Source: Myxocyprinus asiaticus (Eukaryota; Chordata; Actinopteri; Cypriniformes; Catostomidae). From it: DNA of 64,000 bases. The notes under the pieces were generated by a model that was not told the DNA's origin, did no database searches, and saw only the letters and a program-made list of their open reading frames with translations. The stretch is from NCBI RefSeq assembly GCF_019703515.2, contig NC_059373.1:17064281-17128280 (forward strand). Reading direction: 5' to 3'. The translations under genes and the position numbers were made by a program. Below are positions 11,099-24,058 of this stretch, one piece after another; position 1 is the stretch's first letter; each line of letters starts with the position of its first letter.

Positions 11099-12289
11099 GC
11101 TTAGTATTAAACTTTAAAAAATTAATATGTAATGGGCAGAGGCAGTCAGAAGATTCAATGATTCTTCTAGCTAAGCTGATGACTTTAGCTTAGAAAACAA
11201 AATCTCCTGAAAACTTTGAGGGCCTCTGAATTATTTTCTGTACAGTTAGAGTTGTGTAGGTGCCTTAAGTCCACATATCCAGCTCTACTTCACTTCTACT
11301 CTTTTCACCATGTTAATTACCCCCTTACGGGAGAAAATAGAGATTCGTTGTAAATAGTTAATCTTAATTAGGTGTTTTTTTTTTGTTTTGTTTTTTTTTT
11401 TTCATTATGGGCATGTCAGTTTGTTTTATCAGCAGTTTCTGAGATGCTCTGCTGAGCCATTTTAGTCTGAGTATTAGGTGGATTGGGCTAAAATCTCTGC
11501 ATTAATCTTGTTACATAAGGAAGGGTGGGAACTGGACAATCTTTAAGCCAAGCATTCCATTGCTGGCGACTCTGCACATTTGCTCGCAATGAAAGAGATT
11601 TATTACCTCATCAATGGAAAACTCACTCTATGTGGCTAGCATGTACTTGTGTTTAACCTGCATTACTCTCAAAGCTAATTTTAGCACCGCTAGTAGCTTG
11701 TACTAGTATGGTTCCTTGGAGACCAAGTATCTGGCTAATTTTATTTTAAAATGTCTTTTGCTATTGTACAGTCTCTTCAATGGGTTGTGCAGTTTAAAGT
11801 GTTTTTGGATCTCCGTGCTGACGAAACATTGAAAAATATCTTTCCAAAAAAATGTCATTAGACAAAAAACTCTAGACAACATAAGTTGTGGGAAATTATA
11901 TTTGATCTAAGAGTTTTTTGATATCTTTATAGAAGAATACTTTTGAAAAGATGGTTAGTCTATCCCTTACAGCTTTGTTTTCATTCCCAAACAACTGTAA
12001 ATAAGGTCTATGGTTAACAGTGGTCACTATGGTTTTTTTGCTATCCTACGCATCCCAGTGTGGATGTGTACATGAACCAAAACAACCTCTAAAAACTACC
12101 ATATCAAGACAAATTGAAGCGTACTTGTTGTGCAGGCAAACAAGATGGTATCTTAACAAATTAAGAAGAGTTGGAAAAAAACAACACCCACATTTGTGGC
12201 TAGAGGCATTGTATTAACAATTATTACAAACAACAATATTTTTATTTATACCACACAATTTTTTTAACCATCCATAGTGCTAACTCTCA
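11099..12289. other. Unique intronic sequence
   Basis: AT-rich with poly(T) near 11376-11402. I see no gene or recognisable repeat. Confidence 0.45.
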
Positions 12290-13270
12290 TCCAAGTTTTA
12301 ATTGTTAATAACTGTGCTATTGCCATATTCCTTGGCCCTGATTCTAGCCCACTACACAGAATCATAATAAAATTGTAGGGAAATTATGGCAATATAAATG
12401 TACACGGTATGGATTAAAGTGCCCGTGCACCTTCACCAATAATATGTAAGGAAATGTATGTGTGTTAGGAATTAAATTAAACTGTCCGCATGTCTATGCC
12501 ATTATGTAGGAAAATTAGCGACTTTGCATATCTCCAACAATAATACGTAGGAAACTGTATAATGGAACTAGCCGTGTTCGACCACAATTATAAGAAGGAT
12601 AAATGACAAATAACCAGATTAGAAATCTAAATAAAGATTCTCCACCACTTAAACTGTAATACAGCAAGCTTAATATGTAAGGAATTAGCTTAAGGGAATT
12701 ATGATTAATTAATGCATTGAAAGAATTACAGTATACGTATAATCACTCAAACAAGACTTTATTGCTAATCTAAACACATAGACAAACATGACAAACAGGT
12801 TGGTGAGTAAATTGTAACAGAAGGTAAATGAAATGATCTGTACAGAGACTCGCGACTCCCTGTCATGTTAGTGAGTCATAGCGCAGAGAAGAGAAGGTCT
12901 TCCTCTCAACTTTTCATTCCGAGCTTTCCTGGACTCCACATTGTGCAGAACCTAGCAGAGGGGTGCCAACGTGAAGCCAGCCAAGGAACAGCTAAGAGCC
13001 ATGAGGGAAAAGAAGAAGCAAGGAAGAGCAGAAGAGAGCAGAAGAAGAAAAGCGTAAGAGTAAGAAGTAAGACAGAGTTCTTCCTTGGTGGGGAGGCTTT
13101 GTACTATTGTGGTTGGCCATACCCCAAAGGTGTCTTGAGCCAATCAGAAGTGTCTTTTGCGGGGTCACATGGTAATTTATGTCCCTCCTTCTGTAGGTGA
13201 TTGATGAGCCTTTGTCTATGAAGATTCCCGTTTCCCGCTCAATATAGGGCAATGTTTAATCATGACCTTT
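12290..13270. repeat. Unclassified repeat-like block
   Basis: The word AATATGTAAGGAA or a close variant recurs (about 12441, 12541, 12672). It is followed by a GC-richer segment (12850-13250) with purine-rich AGAAGAGAGCAGAAGAAGAAA and two CCAAT-like words. The frame at 12865-13200 has no recognisable domain and is probably chance. It could be an LTR or leader of a retroelement, but I cannot name it. Confidence 0.3.
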
Positions 13271-15969
13271 TATATCTTGGATACAACTGAATATATCAAA
13301 AATTAATTAACATGAACATGCAATAGTAAAATAGTAAAGCGATAGTAAACATGATGTGCTTTATCATGAATGGTTACCATTCTAGTAATATGACATGAAT
13401 AAGACAAGATTAAAGATTATAATCATCAAGGTCATAACATCATTTTCAGAATTATCTAGCAAGGCTAATTATTGTGTACATTTTGGTACAAAAATGTAGA
13501 TTCTGTGCATTTTAGAGGGTTAAGTCAGCAAAGCACTGTGACTTTGTGTGAAGTGTTTATGGATTAAGATGAGATGTCTTAGTATTAGAATTGTGTTGAC
13601 CATTGCAAACATGAGGGTCTCATAAGGAAGTCTGCTTTAGCGTCTTGGTAATGAGTTTTTAGCATGTGACACAGGAAATGTCTCATTTTTTAGTGTTTGT
13701 GTGTTACTAAATGAATGTAACAAATGGACTTCTTTTAGATTTCTGGCATGGGGGTTTCTTCAGAAGAGTAGTTTTTAAGTCATGTGATGATCATTAACAT
13801 TCAGGGCATTCCTGATTTACAACCTGGACAAGGAGGAATTTTGGTGTTTCCACAGAACTCTCTTTGTTCTCAAAATGGTTGACACTCAACAGAGCAGCTT
13901 TTAATGGTCTCTTTTCAGGCCTCTGTATCGTAGTTAATAACTTGGAAGGAAAATATCAGTTTGCATCATAGATTCGAATCATTTTGTGTAGAAATCATTA
14001 ATTCTTCTACCCATAAGATCCTACAAAATAAACAATTATGTGTGATGCTAAAGTAAGTGTGGCTTTTCTTATTGCATCATAAAGACAAACTATTGCAGTA
14101 TCAATAAATGCCACTTCAGTCTAAATCCCAGTCCTCAGCATACATTGTATGGGTTTCATTACAGTTAAGCCCTGATTTACTTAAGGATTGGATGTACACT
14201 ATATACAAAAAAAAAAAAAAAGCAAGCAAACTTGATAGCACACATGAACAATTAGCTGAGTTGATCGCCTAAAGTAGTCTACTGATGACTGCACCTTTCA
14301 GATGTGCAAACCAGTGTTGTCTTGTCTGTTTATGCCGGTTTCCCTTTATGACGTAATACAGGATGTGCCTCCTTAGATGCGAAAAATACGGGGCGGTCAA
14401 TCCAAGTAAATTAAATGGTACCTGCAAAATGATTTATCAAGCCTGAAAGTCATTTCAGTAATGGTAAATGTTTGTACATATTAATGGCAGTTGCGCTGTG
14501 CAGCATGGCGGCTGTCTATAGCTATGTTTCCATCTAAATTGCGAATTTACAGTAATGTATGTGAAAAATCACAATATTGCAAAAACAATATGTGACTAAA
14601 GCAGCGTTTCCATCCCATGTGTTCAAAAGAACAAAACTGTAACTTCCTGGGAAATTGCAACCTCTGGGTTCTTTTATTACATTTAACAAATTACTTGGGG
14701 TTTAGGACACTCAGAAAAAAAAAAAAAAAAAAAAAAAAAAAACAGTCTGATGAACTTTATGTTTACTAATGATCAGTGGTAGATGTCTTATGTCTGGGAG
14801 CAACAGCGCGTCAGAAAGTTCTGGAAGGTAATAGTAGTCAATCATTTTGATGGCAGGTTTATGAATCGCTTTTGTGTGTTTGCTATGTATGTGTACCATG
14901 CGTCTGATGAAACAAAAGTGCCAATAAACCTGCTTTGTGGATCAGCTCGAGTTTGTTTTCAACTTATTTACTCAGCAAACTCTGCACAGGCTTTGGCCCT
15001 GGCATTTTTAGAATAACCAGAGCAACATTTTAGATTGTTGCTGAGATAGAAACATCTGTATTCCTATTACAATTGCACAAGTAAGCCTGTACCCTGTATT
15101 GGGATCTTAGTATATCAGGGCCTTAAAGTCTTCTAAGAAAAATAAAAAGCCAGAGCTGTAAAGCATGTTAAGAGGCTGTAAATTCTTAGCCACATCTTCC
15201 TTCTATCTTGTCAGTGTCTCAAGTGTAACCCATTGGCTGTTGTTATAGCAAATCTGCAATCCATAAAACTGACCATCAGTGACCATATGACCAGCCTTCA
15301 CCCTCGCACACACAGTTTGTCCCCTTGTTCTACTCTGAGGATTTGCCCATATTAATCATTGTTCATATATCACTGTGTTTGTGTCTTCTTTCTTGCACTC
15401 CTTTGCGACCACATTGGTGCTAATTTTCCATGGCAGCTTACGGTGCAATTAGAAACTGGAGGGCCTCCACCCTTCACACTAAATCACTGATGGGCCACTG
15501 AACAATGAGGGGTGGCAAGAAGCAGATCGTGCACTTGCCCTAGGTTGTGTAAGAAGATAATGAATAGACTTGACAAAAAAAAAGAAAAAAAAAGAAAGAG
15601 AAACCAAGTTGCTAAAGAGACCACAATGTCCAAAGCTAAACATCAGAACTTGTTTACAACGGAAAAATAAGTTTTTTTTTTTAATTTATTTATTTATTTT
15701 TTTTTTGCTTGTGAATCAAAATCATTCTAACTCTTGCAAGTTTTGATAGCAGCATATGCAATTAACCAGAGCTCAAGGCAAAATGCCCCTGTAGTGGATT
15801 CTCCTGTTATCTAACATTTGATTTCATAATATTCTATTCTAGTCAATACAACCCATCATTAGACCTGTAACTAACTGTTAGTTATCTGTGTGTCTCAGAG
15901 GTGAGTACCTTTGAGTGTGTAGCTGACATGAAGCAGCTACACTTTTTTTTTTATTTTAATTTTTTTTAA
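13271..15969. other. Unique intronic sequence with poly(A) tracts
   Basis: No gene found. Homopolymers include poly(A) at about 14206-14221 and 14716-14742 and A/T runs at about 15576-15710. Confidence 0.45.
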
Positions 15970-15970
15970 T

Positions 15971-15976
<6 letters not shown>

Positions 15977-16056
<80 letters not shown>
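15977..16056. repeat. (TA)40 microsatellite
   Basis: Eighty bases of uninterrupted TA dinucleotide flanked by T/A-rich low-complexity DNA. Confidence 0.95.
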
Positions 16057-16065
<9 letters not shown>

Positions 16066-16474
16066 GTTATCAAAAAACTCCTATGCTTACACATGAAACG
16101 TGACAGTATAGACAGAGAGCTGTATTAATGTATTCTAGCAGGGGCATTTATTGTGTTATAGTCTTGCACAATACTGCACAGCTAATTTTGTATTTGATAT
16201 TGATGTGCTTTTATAGGTAACAGCCATAATTGTTCATATTGAGAATTTATTGAGTCAGTTTATTGACTGATTCAGTTCAGAGGTATTTGTCATCCATGTG
16301 GTATAGTTTTATAATGTGAGAGAAAAAAAAATGCTCATATAAATGTGCCTGAAAATGGCCCTGAATTTCTGACACTGCTATATAAATAACTCACTGAAAT
16401 CTGTGAAAATCTGAAATTACTATTCCTGTTTCTAACTAAAACTCAGTCATTGACATACAGTTGACATGTCATTG

Positions 16475-16742
16475 TGACAAGGAGGAGGGCGTGACTGCGC
16501 CGTAAGGATGCATGCCTGGCGATGAGCTGCCCAAATCAGTGGGAGAGAGAGATAAGGAGGAGCTGGAGACGCCAGGGAGAAAGAGAGAGAGACACTCGGA
16601 GCTGTGTGCATCTCTCTCTCTCCCTCTCTCTCTCTCTCTGGCGTCTCCAGATCCTCCTTACCTCTCTCTCCCGCTGACTGGGGAAACTCGGCGCCAGGCT
16701 TGCATCCTCACGGCCCGGCCACTCCCTCCTCCTCGTCACAGT
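16475..16742. mobile_element. Fold-back (hairpin) element with GA/CT core
   Basis: The left arm (TGTGACAAGGAGGAGG..., 16475 to about 16590) is the approximate reverse complement of the right arm (about 16637-16742, ending CTCCTCCTCGTCACA). The arms pair over about 110 bp with a few mismatches and enclose a GAGA/CTCT core. The terminus resembles that of the 10861-11098 repeat. Confidence 0.7.
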
Positions 16743-18360
16743 CATGAACAGTGACAATTATGACAGTCTACTGTATAGCCCAGGGCCAGAGTAGATTTCT
16801 AGATACTAACAATCTGCCCGAAATACCTTATCCTCCCCTTTCATTATCACTCTCCATGAGCAGACACACATGCACTCCTATGGATTTGTTGCCTTAAACC
16901 ATAGATTGATAGACGCAGACAGCCTAGGAAATTTTACAGATGTTAGCAAAATAATGCTCCAGCAGAGCATGGGGTGGTGATGTCAAACACTGGATGAATG
17001 CGGTTTATAGTGGCCACATTCCCACAAATTCTCCAAATTATTGTCCCAGCTCACTGTTGATTAGATCTAGAAAGACTTCCAAACTGATGCCATCAGCCCA
17101 GGTTTTGTGTTGTAGTACTTGATAAAACTGCTTCAGATTGGGTTCAAGGAATTGGGTTGCTCGAGATACTCCTGTGTTGAATTCATGGGTGAGGGAGGGC
17201 AAAATGGCGATCCATTTGATACCTATCCAGATCAATTCCTCTCACAATTTGGCAATGAATTACAACTTACAAAGCTCAAAGGGATACTAATACATTGCCT
17301 GGCTGCTGCCATGGCACCTGTTTTCTGTGTGACCGCGGCTCTAAACAGAGTATTTTGTTTTGAATAAAAGCTGCAATCTTACCATCACATATGATCATAA
17401 AATTGGGTCTGACTCCAATTTAACTCTCTTCATTAAGGGTAGCAATAAATTTTTTAATGATGTAAAGTAATCCCTTGGATGCCGTCTACACAGGAGGGGT
17501 GTATTAGTTTATAATATGGAATGTTTATTGTGCTTATCACAGTAGCTTCTAATTTAAGATTGCTTTAATTATACAAACAAGATTTCCTTAACTCAATATG
17601 ATATTGAATTCTGCTGAAAGCCTGTGAAACAAAATGAGCCACTGTCCCACAATGGCCAGTGAAACTGCAATAACTGTACTTTGTGCATTCTGACTATAAG
17701 GCCAATCCTGAATTTTAAAACTCTTAAATCTACACTATAAAAACTAAAATATTCTCAAGGTACCATTTAGGGCAATGTGTTGAGGGTAATGTTATATTTA
17801 ATAATCTATGTTGGTGGGCTCTTCCAGACCTCATTTAATTTTTATTACAACTTTGTGGCAGTTGTGGATAAAGTATCTAAATCTATTTTGGCTATTATTT
17901 TGTTTTGTTTTTTTGTTTTTCATAACAAAATACTATAATTATATGGCTTGCACTGTAAATATATAGGTTCATAAAGGGCTTTAATGTCTTGACCTCCAAG
18001 ACTTATGGACAAATTATGGACGATAGTTTTTTCCAGTGTAATTTATGTTTGATAATTTATCTTGAACTGGATAATACATGTAATAGGCTCATAAATATGC
18101 TCATCAACTTTCAAAAACTTACTGTATCTTTTGTCATTGACATCAACAACAAAATGTCACTTGATGCATGCCCTTTTACTTGAAAACCATGAACTAAACT
18201 ATGCAAGATAAAAGAAAATGCAAAGAAGGCTATATTAAATACAGGTTGTTTTTTTAGTGTGTGAAGTCGCCTTTTGATGTCCACTGTAAATTATGGGTCC
18301 TGAAGCATCACCAGTTGAGAACCACTTATTTAGGTTTTCTCAGCTGCCACACTGGTGGAA
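16743..18360. other. Unique intronic sequence
   Basis: No repeat or coding signal identified. The frames at 17119-17367 and 17989-18183 show no domain. Confidence 0.45.
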
Positions 18361-18388
18361 CCCTCTGAAGATCCTCCAGACACCCTTT
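18361..18388 (+). repeat. Left arm of an inverted repeat enclosing the hAT-like element
   Basis: The 28 bases here, starting CCCTCTGAAGATCCTCCAGA, are the reverse complement of 20440-20467 with one mismatch. This suggests an older inverted-repeat element into which the hAT-like element inserted. Confidence 0.65.
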
Positions 18389-18533
18389 CAGTTCTCTGAG
18401 AAACGTACTCTTAGTTCCTGCAAGAACTGACTCCAGTGGTCTCAGAACAGTTTGAAATGCACCTTATTTTCATTCAAACTCCATGTGCAACCTCTGAAAG
18501 CAATGTTTTCCAGCTTTTGGATGCACCCTTTGA

Positions 18534-20335
18534 CAGTGTTGGGTAATGATACTTTTAAAAGTAACTTGTTAGAATATTGCATTACTCCTTTATGGAAGTA
18601 AAGCGTTACACTACTTTTGTGTTACTTTTTTCTCACTGCCACTCTCTCTTCTGCTGTGCATTCAATACAAATACAAGAGATATGTAGAGACATTACAGGT
18701 CATGCTAGCTACTGTACAATACTCATGTAAAAACAAAATTCTAAACAATGTTGTTTAGCATGATTTGCTAAATGATTTGTTTTAACATCGACATGGCAGC
18801 CAACATGAATAATGAAGAATAACCACTGTCTTACCTAAAGCAGCAAAGTCCAACACTTGAACCTGCATCATATATGTCATCATGTGCTGTGCCCATCGAC
18901 AATGCCAGAGTCAACTCGAGATGTTTTTCAGAAGTCTGGATAAAATTCAGTGGGGAATGCCAACCTAATATGTTCAAGGAATAAGTCCCATGAATAAATG
19001 AATATTTTTCACTTAAGTCATCTCAGTGCAGCTTGTTTTGAGCTGATCCACGGTGTGTGCAGACGCCACTGGTTGATCGCATACAACTGCAAATGCGCAT
19101 GTTGATACAACTTGAATGGAATCGTTTTTAATGCTACCAAAATGTCTTCAAAACTTTATGTTTCACAAATCAAATCACTTGTATATTATAGAACAAAAAT
19201 GTCAAATATTTTAAGAAATTAAGAAAAAAATTTCTGCGCACACAAACCATGTAGTATTTTGGTCGCAGCTGCTGATCCAGAGTCAGCTTTTCTCATCCCA
19301 TTCTCCCAGTTAAGGGGAGCTGTATCACGGAGCAGTTCATCAGTGAACTGAGCAAGTATTTCACTTTGTATATCATGCAGTGGCCAGTGGAAGACTAGTC
19401 TTATAATCCCTCTGCCTAAATGCGTTTACTGATTTTTTTAATGCAGTGTGTATTAACACATGAATCAATCGCGTTTCACTCAACTGAATGTTGAATGTTA
19501 AATGATTTAACACAGAGCAGTTCAGATGCAAACTGATCCTAGATAAGAAGTTACAGGCAGCTTTAAAACAAAGCAATTCAGATGCACAAACAGTCAGTGA
19601 TCATTCCACATTGTATGTATCTGTATAGTCATGCCGTGGCCATGGGAAGACTTCTTTGGCTTATGCCTGTGCTATATTATACCACAAAAATGTGTGTTTA
19701 CACACTTTTAAATGCAGCCTACATGAATCAATCACTTACCCGAATGTTACATTTTTGACAAAATTTTGCCTTATGAGAACACATTTCTTAACTCTTGCTG
19801 TGATTATCATGGCAATGGCAAAGTTTATGGCTGCTCATTTAAGCTTCAGTGCACAAAAAAATCCATCACTGCAAATGATTAGTACAACTGGATTCCACTA
19901 AAGCATTCAGAATTACATTCCTTTACCAGCAATATTTTGCCATTTATAAAACATAAATCTCAGGGTGGGCTAAAAGAAGACTTGTGCTCTGCCCATCTCT
20001 GATAAGCATGGCTCATATTCTCTAGAACTACAATACCCATCAGGCGCACACTACAATGCCCATCATGCACACATATTCTACAACTTCACTGAACATCTCT
20101 AGTAAGCCTCCCACTCTCTAGAACTACAATGCCCATCATGCCCATCCTCGAAGTTTGCACACTTTTACTCCTGATTTATCACAATACGGGGAAAGGGGAG
20201 GTGTACAAATGCACGTTACTTATTTTATAAAATAACTCAGATATTATGGTCTAAAATAAAAAGAAAATATTGTGTTACTTGTTACTTGAAAAAGTAATCT
20301 GATTACGTAACATGTTACTTTTATCGCTTTACCGA
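18534..20335 (+). mobile_element. hAT-like non-autonomous DNA transposon
   Basis: Starts CAGTGTTGGGTAATG at 18534, followed by the TAACTTGTTA/TACTTTT words typical of a large fish hAT-like group. It ends around 20335 in the reverse-complement style (AGTAATCTGATTACGTAACA, TGTTACTTTTA). No transposase is readable. Near its right end three ACTACAATNCCCAT motifs occur (20027, 20050, 20123). Confidence 0.55.
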
Positions 20336-20439
20336 TGTCCTGAACTGAGATCAGTTGGATTAAATGAAATGAAATTATACATATTATATTAAGCCAAAAC
20401 ACAATGCACACCCATGTGGCTGTGGGGTTGCATAAGGTT

Positions 20440-20467
20440 AAAGGGTGTCTGGAGGATCTCCAGAGGG
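20440..20467 (-). repeat. Right arm of the same inverted repeat
   Basis: Begins AAAGGGTGTCTGGAGGATCT and pairs with 18361-18388. Confidence 0.65.
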
Positions 20468-21249
20468 TTTTGCTGAGGAATCCCAAATGGTGCCTCTAGT
20501 ATCAATTTACAGTGACTCTGCCTGTACTTAGAACACTGGACAACATTCAGGGCATATTTTGGAACAGCGATGCTATACAATTCATGTTTTGCTTCACTTG
20601 GATTTCATTGGGACAATATGTCACCAAACTGACTTGCAAAAATAATCTCTGATTTCAAGGGATTCCCAAACGCTTCTGATCCAAATTTACACCATTATTT
20701 GCACCAATGTTGCTATGTCAGGCCTGTCAGAATTCTAAAACTGACGGACTAACTTTTGATAGTTGAAAGTAATTTATTTTATGTATTATTTATTTATTAT
20801 TATTTTTTTCATTTTCATCAAGTTTTATTTTAAGGATGAAAAGAAAAAAATGTTTGCTGCCTGCATAAAGCATTAAATAAGATCAAGCATTAGCCAAATG
20901 GTTGCATCGGCAATGCACAAGTGGCGGCAATCCTTGTGCCTGTTTAGCTTTTAGGTAGCAGTGTCCTCTCTGATTTGGATTCAGACCAACATGAATTTCC
21001 ATAGATTTGTTACTAACAGTTTTGGCATGCTGAGTCTAATTGTGGCTTCCTGCTAAGTCTTTGTGTTAGATGTGGTTTCTTTATGATTTCATGATTTATG
21101 TATTTATTGTCTTTGTATGGAGCTCATTATGACATTTCTGTTATATACTAGTTTGGAATGAAAATGGCATTGCTGTGGGAATCTTTAAATTTCTCAATAT
21201 GATTGAACTGGAGCATATCAATTTTGTCATGCACTGCTGATTCCAATGA

Positions 21250-21579
<330 letters not shown>

Positions 21580-22071
21580 TAATAACGGTATCAGAAGAGA
21601 TTTAATGGGAGAATGAAATACAGAGAACTGAACCGCTGGGTTCAGGGGTGGGTTAACGATTTCTGAGGCCCCAAGCAACCGACCAACCCGGGGCCCCATT
21701 TTGCAAATTTTGCTAAAAAAATTACATAAAACTGATTTTAAATCATAATTTGAAATTCATCCTATCAGTTGTTGTTGCCAAGTACATTCAAAATGTTTAA
21801 AATTCTAGTTCAAAATAATTAATGCATGTTTTCCAGTTTTTTTCGACAATGCAGTGATAAAAAAGCAATATTTACCTACATATATTTTTACAAAACACTT
21901 TTTTTATTTTTTATTTTTTATGAACAGGGTGCGCAAAACCTACTACTTCACTCACTAACATTTTGGAATTCAGTTGTTATTTATTATTATTATAACCCAA
22001 CAATTATTCATTGTTGTCCAGTATTGTTCATCATGTTGCAAAAGGCTGTATTTTCTGTAAGCATTGTGTAA

Positions 22072-22480
22072 CGTCTGTAACGTTGGTGCTGGCACTGGCA
22101 ATGATGAAGACGATGATGATGAAGTAAAGAACCCAAGTGCAAATGTATTAACAAAAGTGAAATCCAAAAACCCTAACTACAAATTTAAACATGAACTTGA
22201 CTTAAACTTGACTTGACATAAACTTGAAAACATAACCAAAGTTACATTCAACACACAATACCTGACAATGGCAAACATGAGGCTTTAATACATGGACAAG
22301 GGTAACAAAACAAACGAGTTAACCAATGAAAAGACAGAACTGACAACAAGATAACTAGACAATAAACCAATGAAAACAAGACACATGAACATGGAGAGAA
22401 ACATGAAATCACATGACCAGGGGACCACATGACATGAAACAAGAACTAGATTTTCAAAATAAAAGACATGAAAAACATGA
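22072..22480 (-). mobile_element. Probable LTR-retroelement relic
   Basis: On the minus strand the text (CATGTGGTCCCCTGGTCATG, GTCTTGTTTTCATTGG, then GTATTAAAGCCTCATG) has the look of a fish Ty3/gypsy LTR with a late polyadenylation signal. There is no coding sequence and the boundaries are uncertain. Confidence 0.4.
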
Positions 22481-23525
22481 ACCAACAGAATAAACATGAC
22501 ACATTGTAGGCAACATTCGTAATGGTAACAGTAAACATACAAGGCATGGCAGCCCTACAGCACACTAGAGCAGAAGGAAAAAAATATTGCCGTTTATGAG
22601 ATGCTGAAACTTTGCTTGGTGCAGAATAATCTGAAATAATGTTAAACATTGTAACAGTCACCTCTTTGCAACCTGAACTTGTTCAAAAATTTCTCGACAT
22701 GCGTTTTTGAGACCTGAAGATATTTTTAACTTGACACAGTGTCTAAATATGTGCAGGTCCTGCTTGAGACACTGAAGAAACAGTAAGACACGGTGCAGCA
22801 GTCAAGGACGTTTGTCCAGTGCATGTTTACATAGGAAAACAATGGAAAAACAGAGCAGACAAAAACGTTTTCGGTGTGAACAGCCCCTAACTCATGGCCG
22901 AAACAAGTTGGGAAGTCCTGTATATTTTTTTCATAAATTACAAACCCGAACCCAAAGTCCTACTTGAAAAACTGACCCGAACCCGGTGGACGTATAACGT
23001 GAACCGCTCTAAGAACGCTGACAACAGCGTATTCGCACGTGTACCCAGAACATCATGTCACCCCTCAAGCGGTATTTGTGGAGCTTTCCTACTGAGGTGG
23101 GCCAGGGGCACCACGCAATTGCGTGGATTGCATGGTGGTTAAAACCGCTAATGGCTGGGTTCTCCTACACATACACACATTTGATCATGAAAGGACGGAG
23201 GAATGTGCTGAGTGTAATTTACGGTGTGCCTGTAAGCCAGATAGCATGGCAGCTTGACTATGATGCCAAATTAAAGCGCTGCCATGAACTCTCCCTGGAT
23301 AATTACACTAAAACAAATTAAGCTCTTTTTTCCTAGCTTGGCTATTGTTTTATACACTCCTCAGTCCTTCACAGTCAACTCACAGCCATATAAAGCTATA
23401 TATACACATGTATATAAAAAGAACCATTAAAATGAAATACTTTGGAAGAGTAAAAAATCATTTCTTGTACTAAAACAACTTTTTAAGAACAGTCTGCAGG
23501 TCCACTCCACAGTAGTCACACATAG
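22481..23525. other. Unique intronic sequence
   Basis: No recognisable repeat or gene. The frames at 22894-23142 and 23055-23321 contain no domain I know. Confidence 0.4.
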
Positions 23526-23671
23526 TCAAATCAAATCAAAATCAAATCAAATCAAATCACTTTATTGTCACACAGCCATATACACAAGTGCAATGGTGTG
23601 TGAAATTCTTGGGTGCAGTACCGATCAACATAGCAGTCGTGACAGTGATGAGACATATACCAATTTACAAT

Positions 23672-23846
23672 AACATCAAATTAACACAACGCAATTTAAA
23701 CATCTGTTATACATAATTAAACTCAACTTAAAACATCAAATTAACACAACACAATTTAAGCATCTGTTATACATAATTACACAACTTAAAACATCAAATT
23801 AACACAACACAATTTAAACATCTGTTATACACATAATTACACTCAA
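23672..23846. repeat. 58-60-bp tandem repeat (3 copies) in the LINE 3' end
   Basis: Units start AACATCAAATTAACACAAC at 23672, 23732 and 23790. LINE A has only one such segment (about 2375-2430, reverse complement), so the expansion is specific to this copy. Confidence 0.85.
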
Positions 23847-23994
23847 CAATATACAAATAATAACATACACTGTACAGTATACAATATGCTGTTTTTGTTT
23901 TTTTTTTTGTTTTTTTGTTTTTTTTTTACTATATAGATACTATATAGATACACATTATTCAATAAAAATTAAAAATTAAAATATATATAAAAAA

Positions 23995-23996
<2 letters not shown>

Positions 23997-24033
<37 letters not shown>
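23997..24033. repeat. (TA)n microsatellite
   Basis: About 37 bp of TA within the LINE 3' end. Confidence 0.9.
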
Positions 24034-24039
<6 letters not shown>

Positions 24040-24058
24040 ACAGTATTGTACTAGTCAG

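Larger units (their letters stand above)
23526..24058 (-). mobile_element. L2/CR1-like LINE, copy B, 3' untranslated end only
   Basis: Starts with the CAAAT tail (reverse of ATTTG) at 23526 and matches the LINE A 3' end in reverse complement: TTTATTGTCACACAGCCATA, then CACAAGTGCAATG and AGTCGTGACAGTGATGAGAC. It carries no ORF and contains an expanded tandem repeat and a TA microsatellite. Confidence 0.75.

Noticed and set aside
12865..13200. A 111-codon frame rich in Lys, Arg and Ser
   Set aside because: The composition comes from an AGAAG-rich stretch; there is no domain, splice context or codon preference to support a gene.
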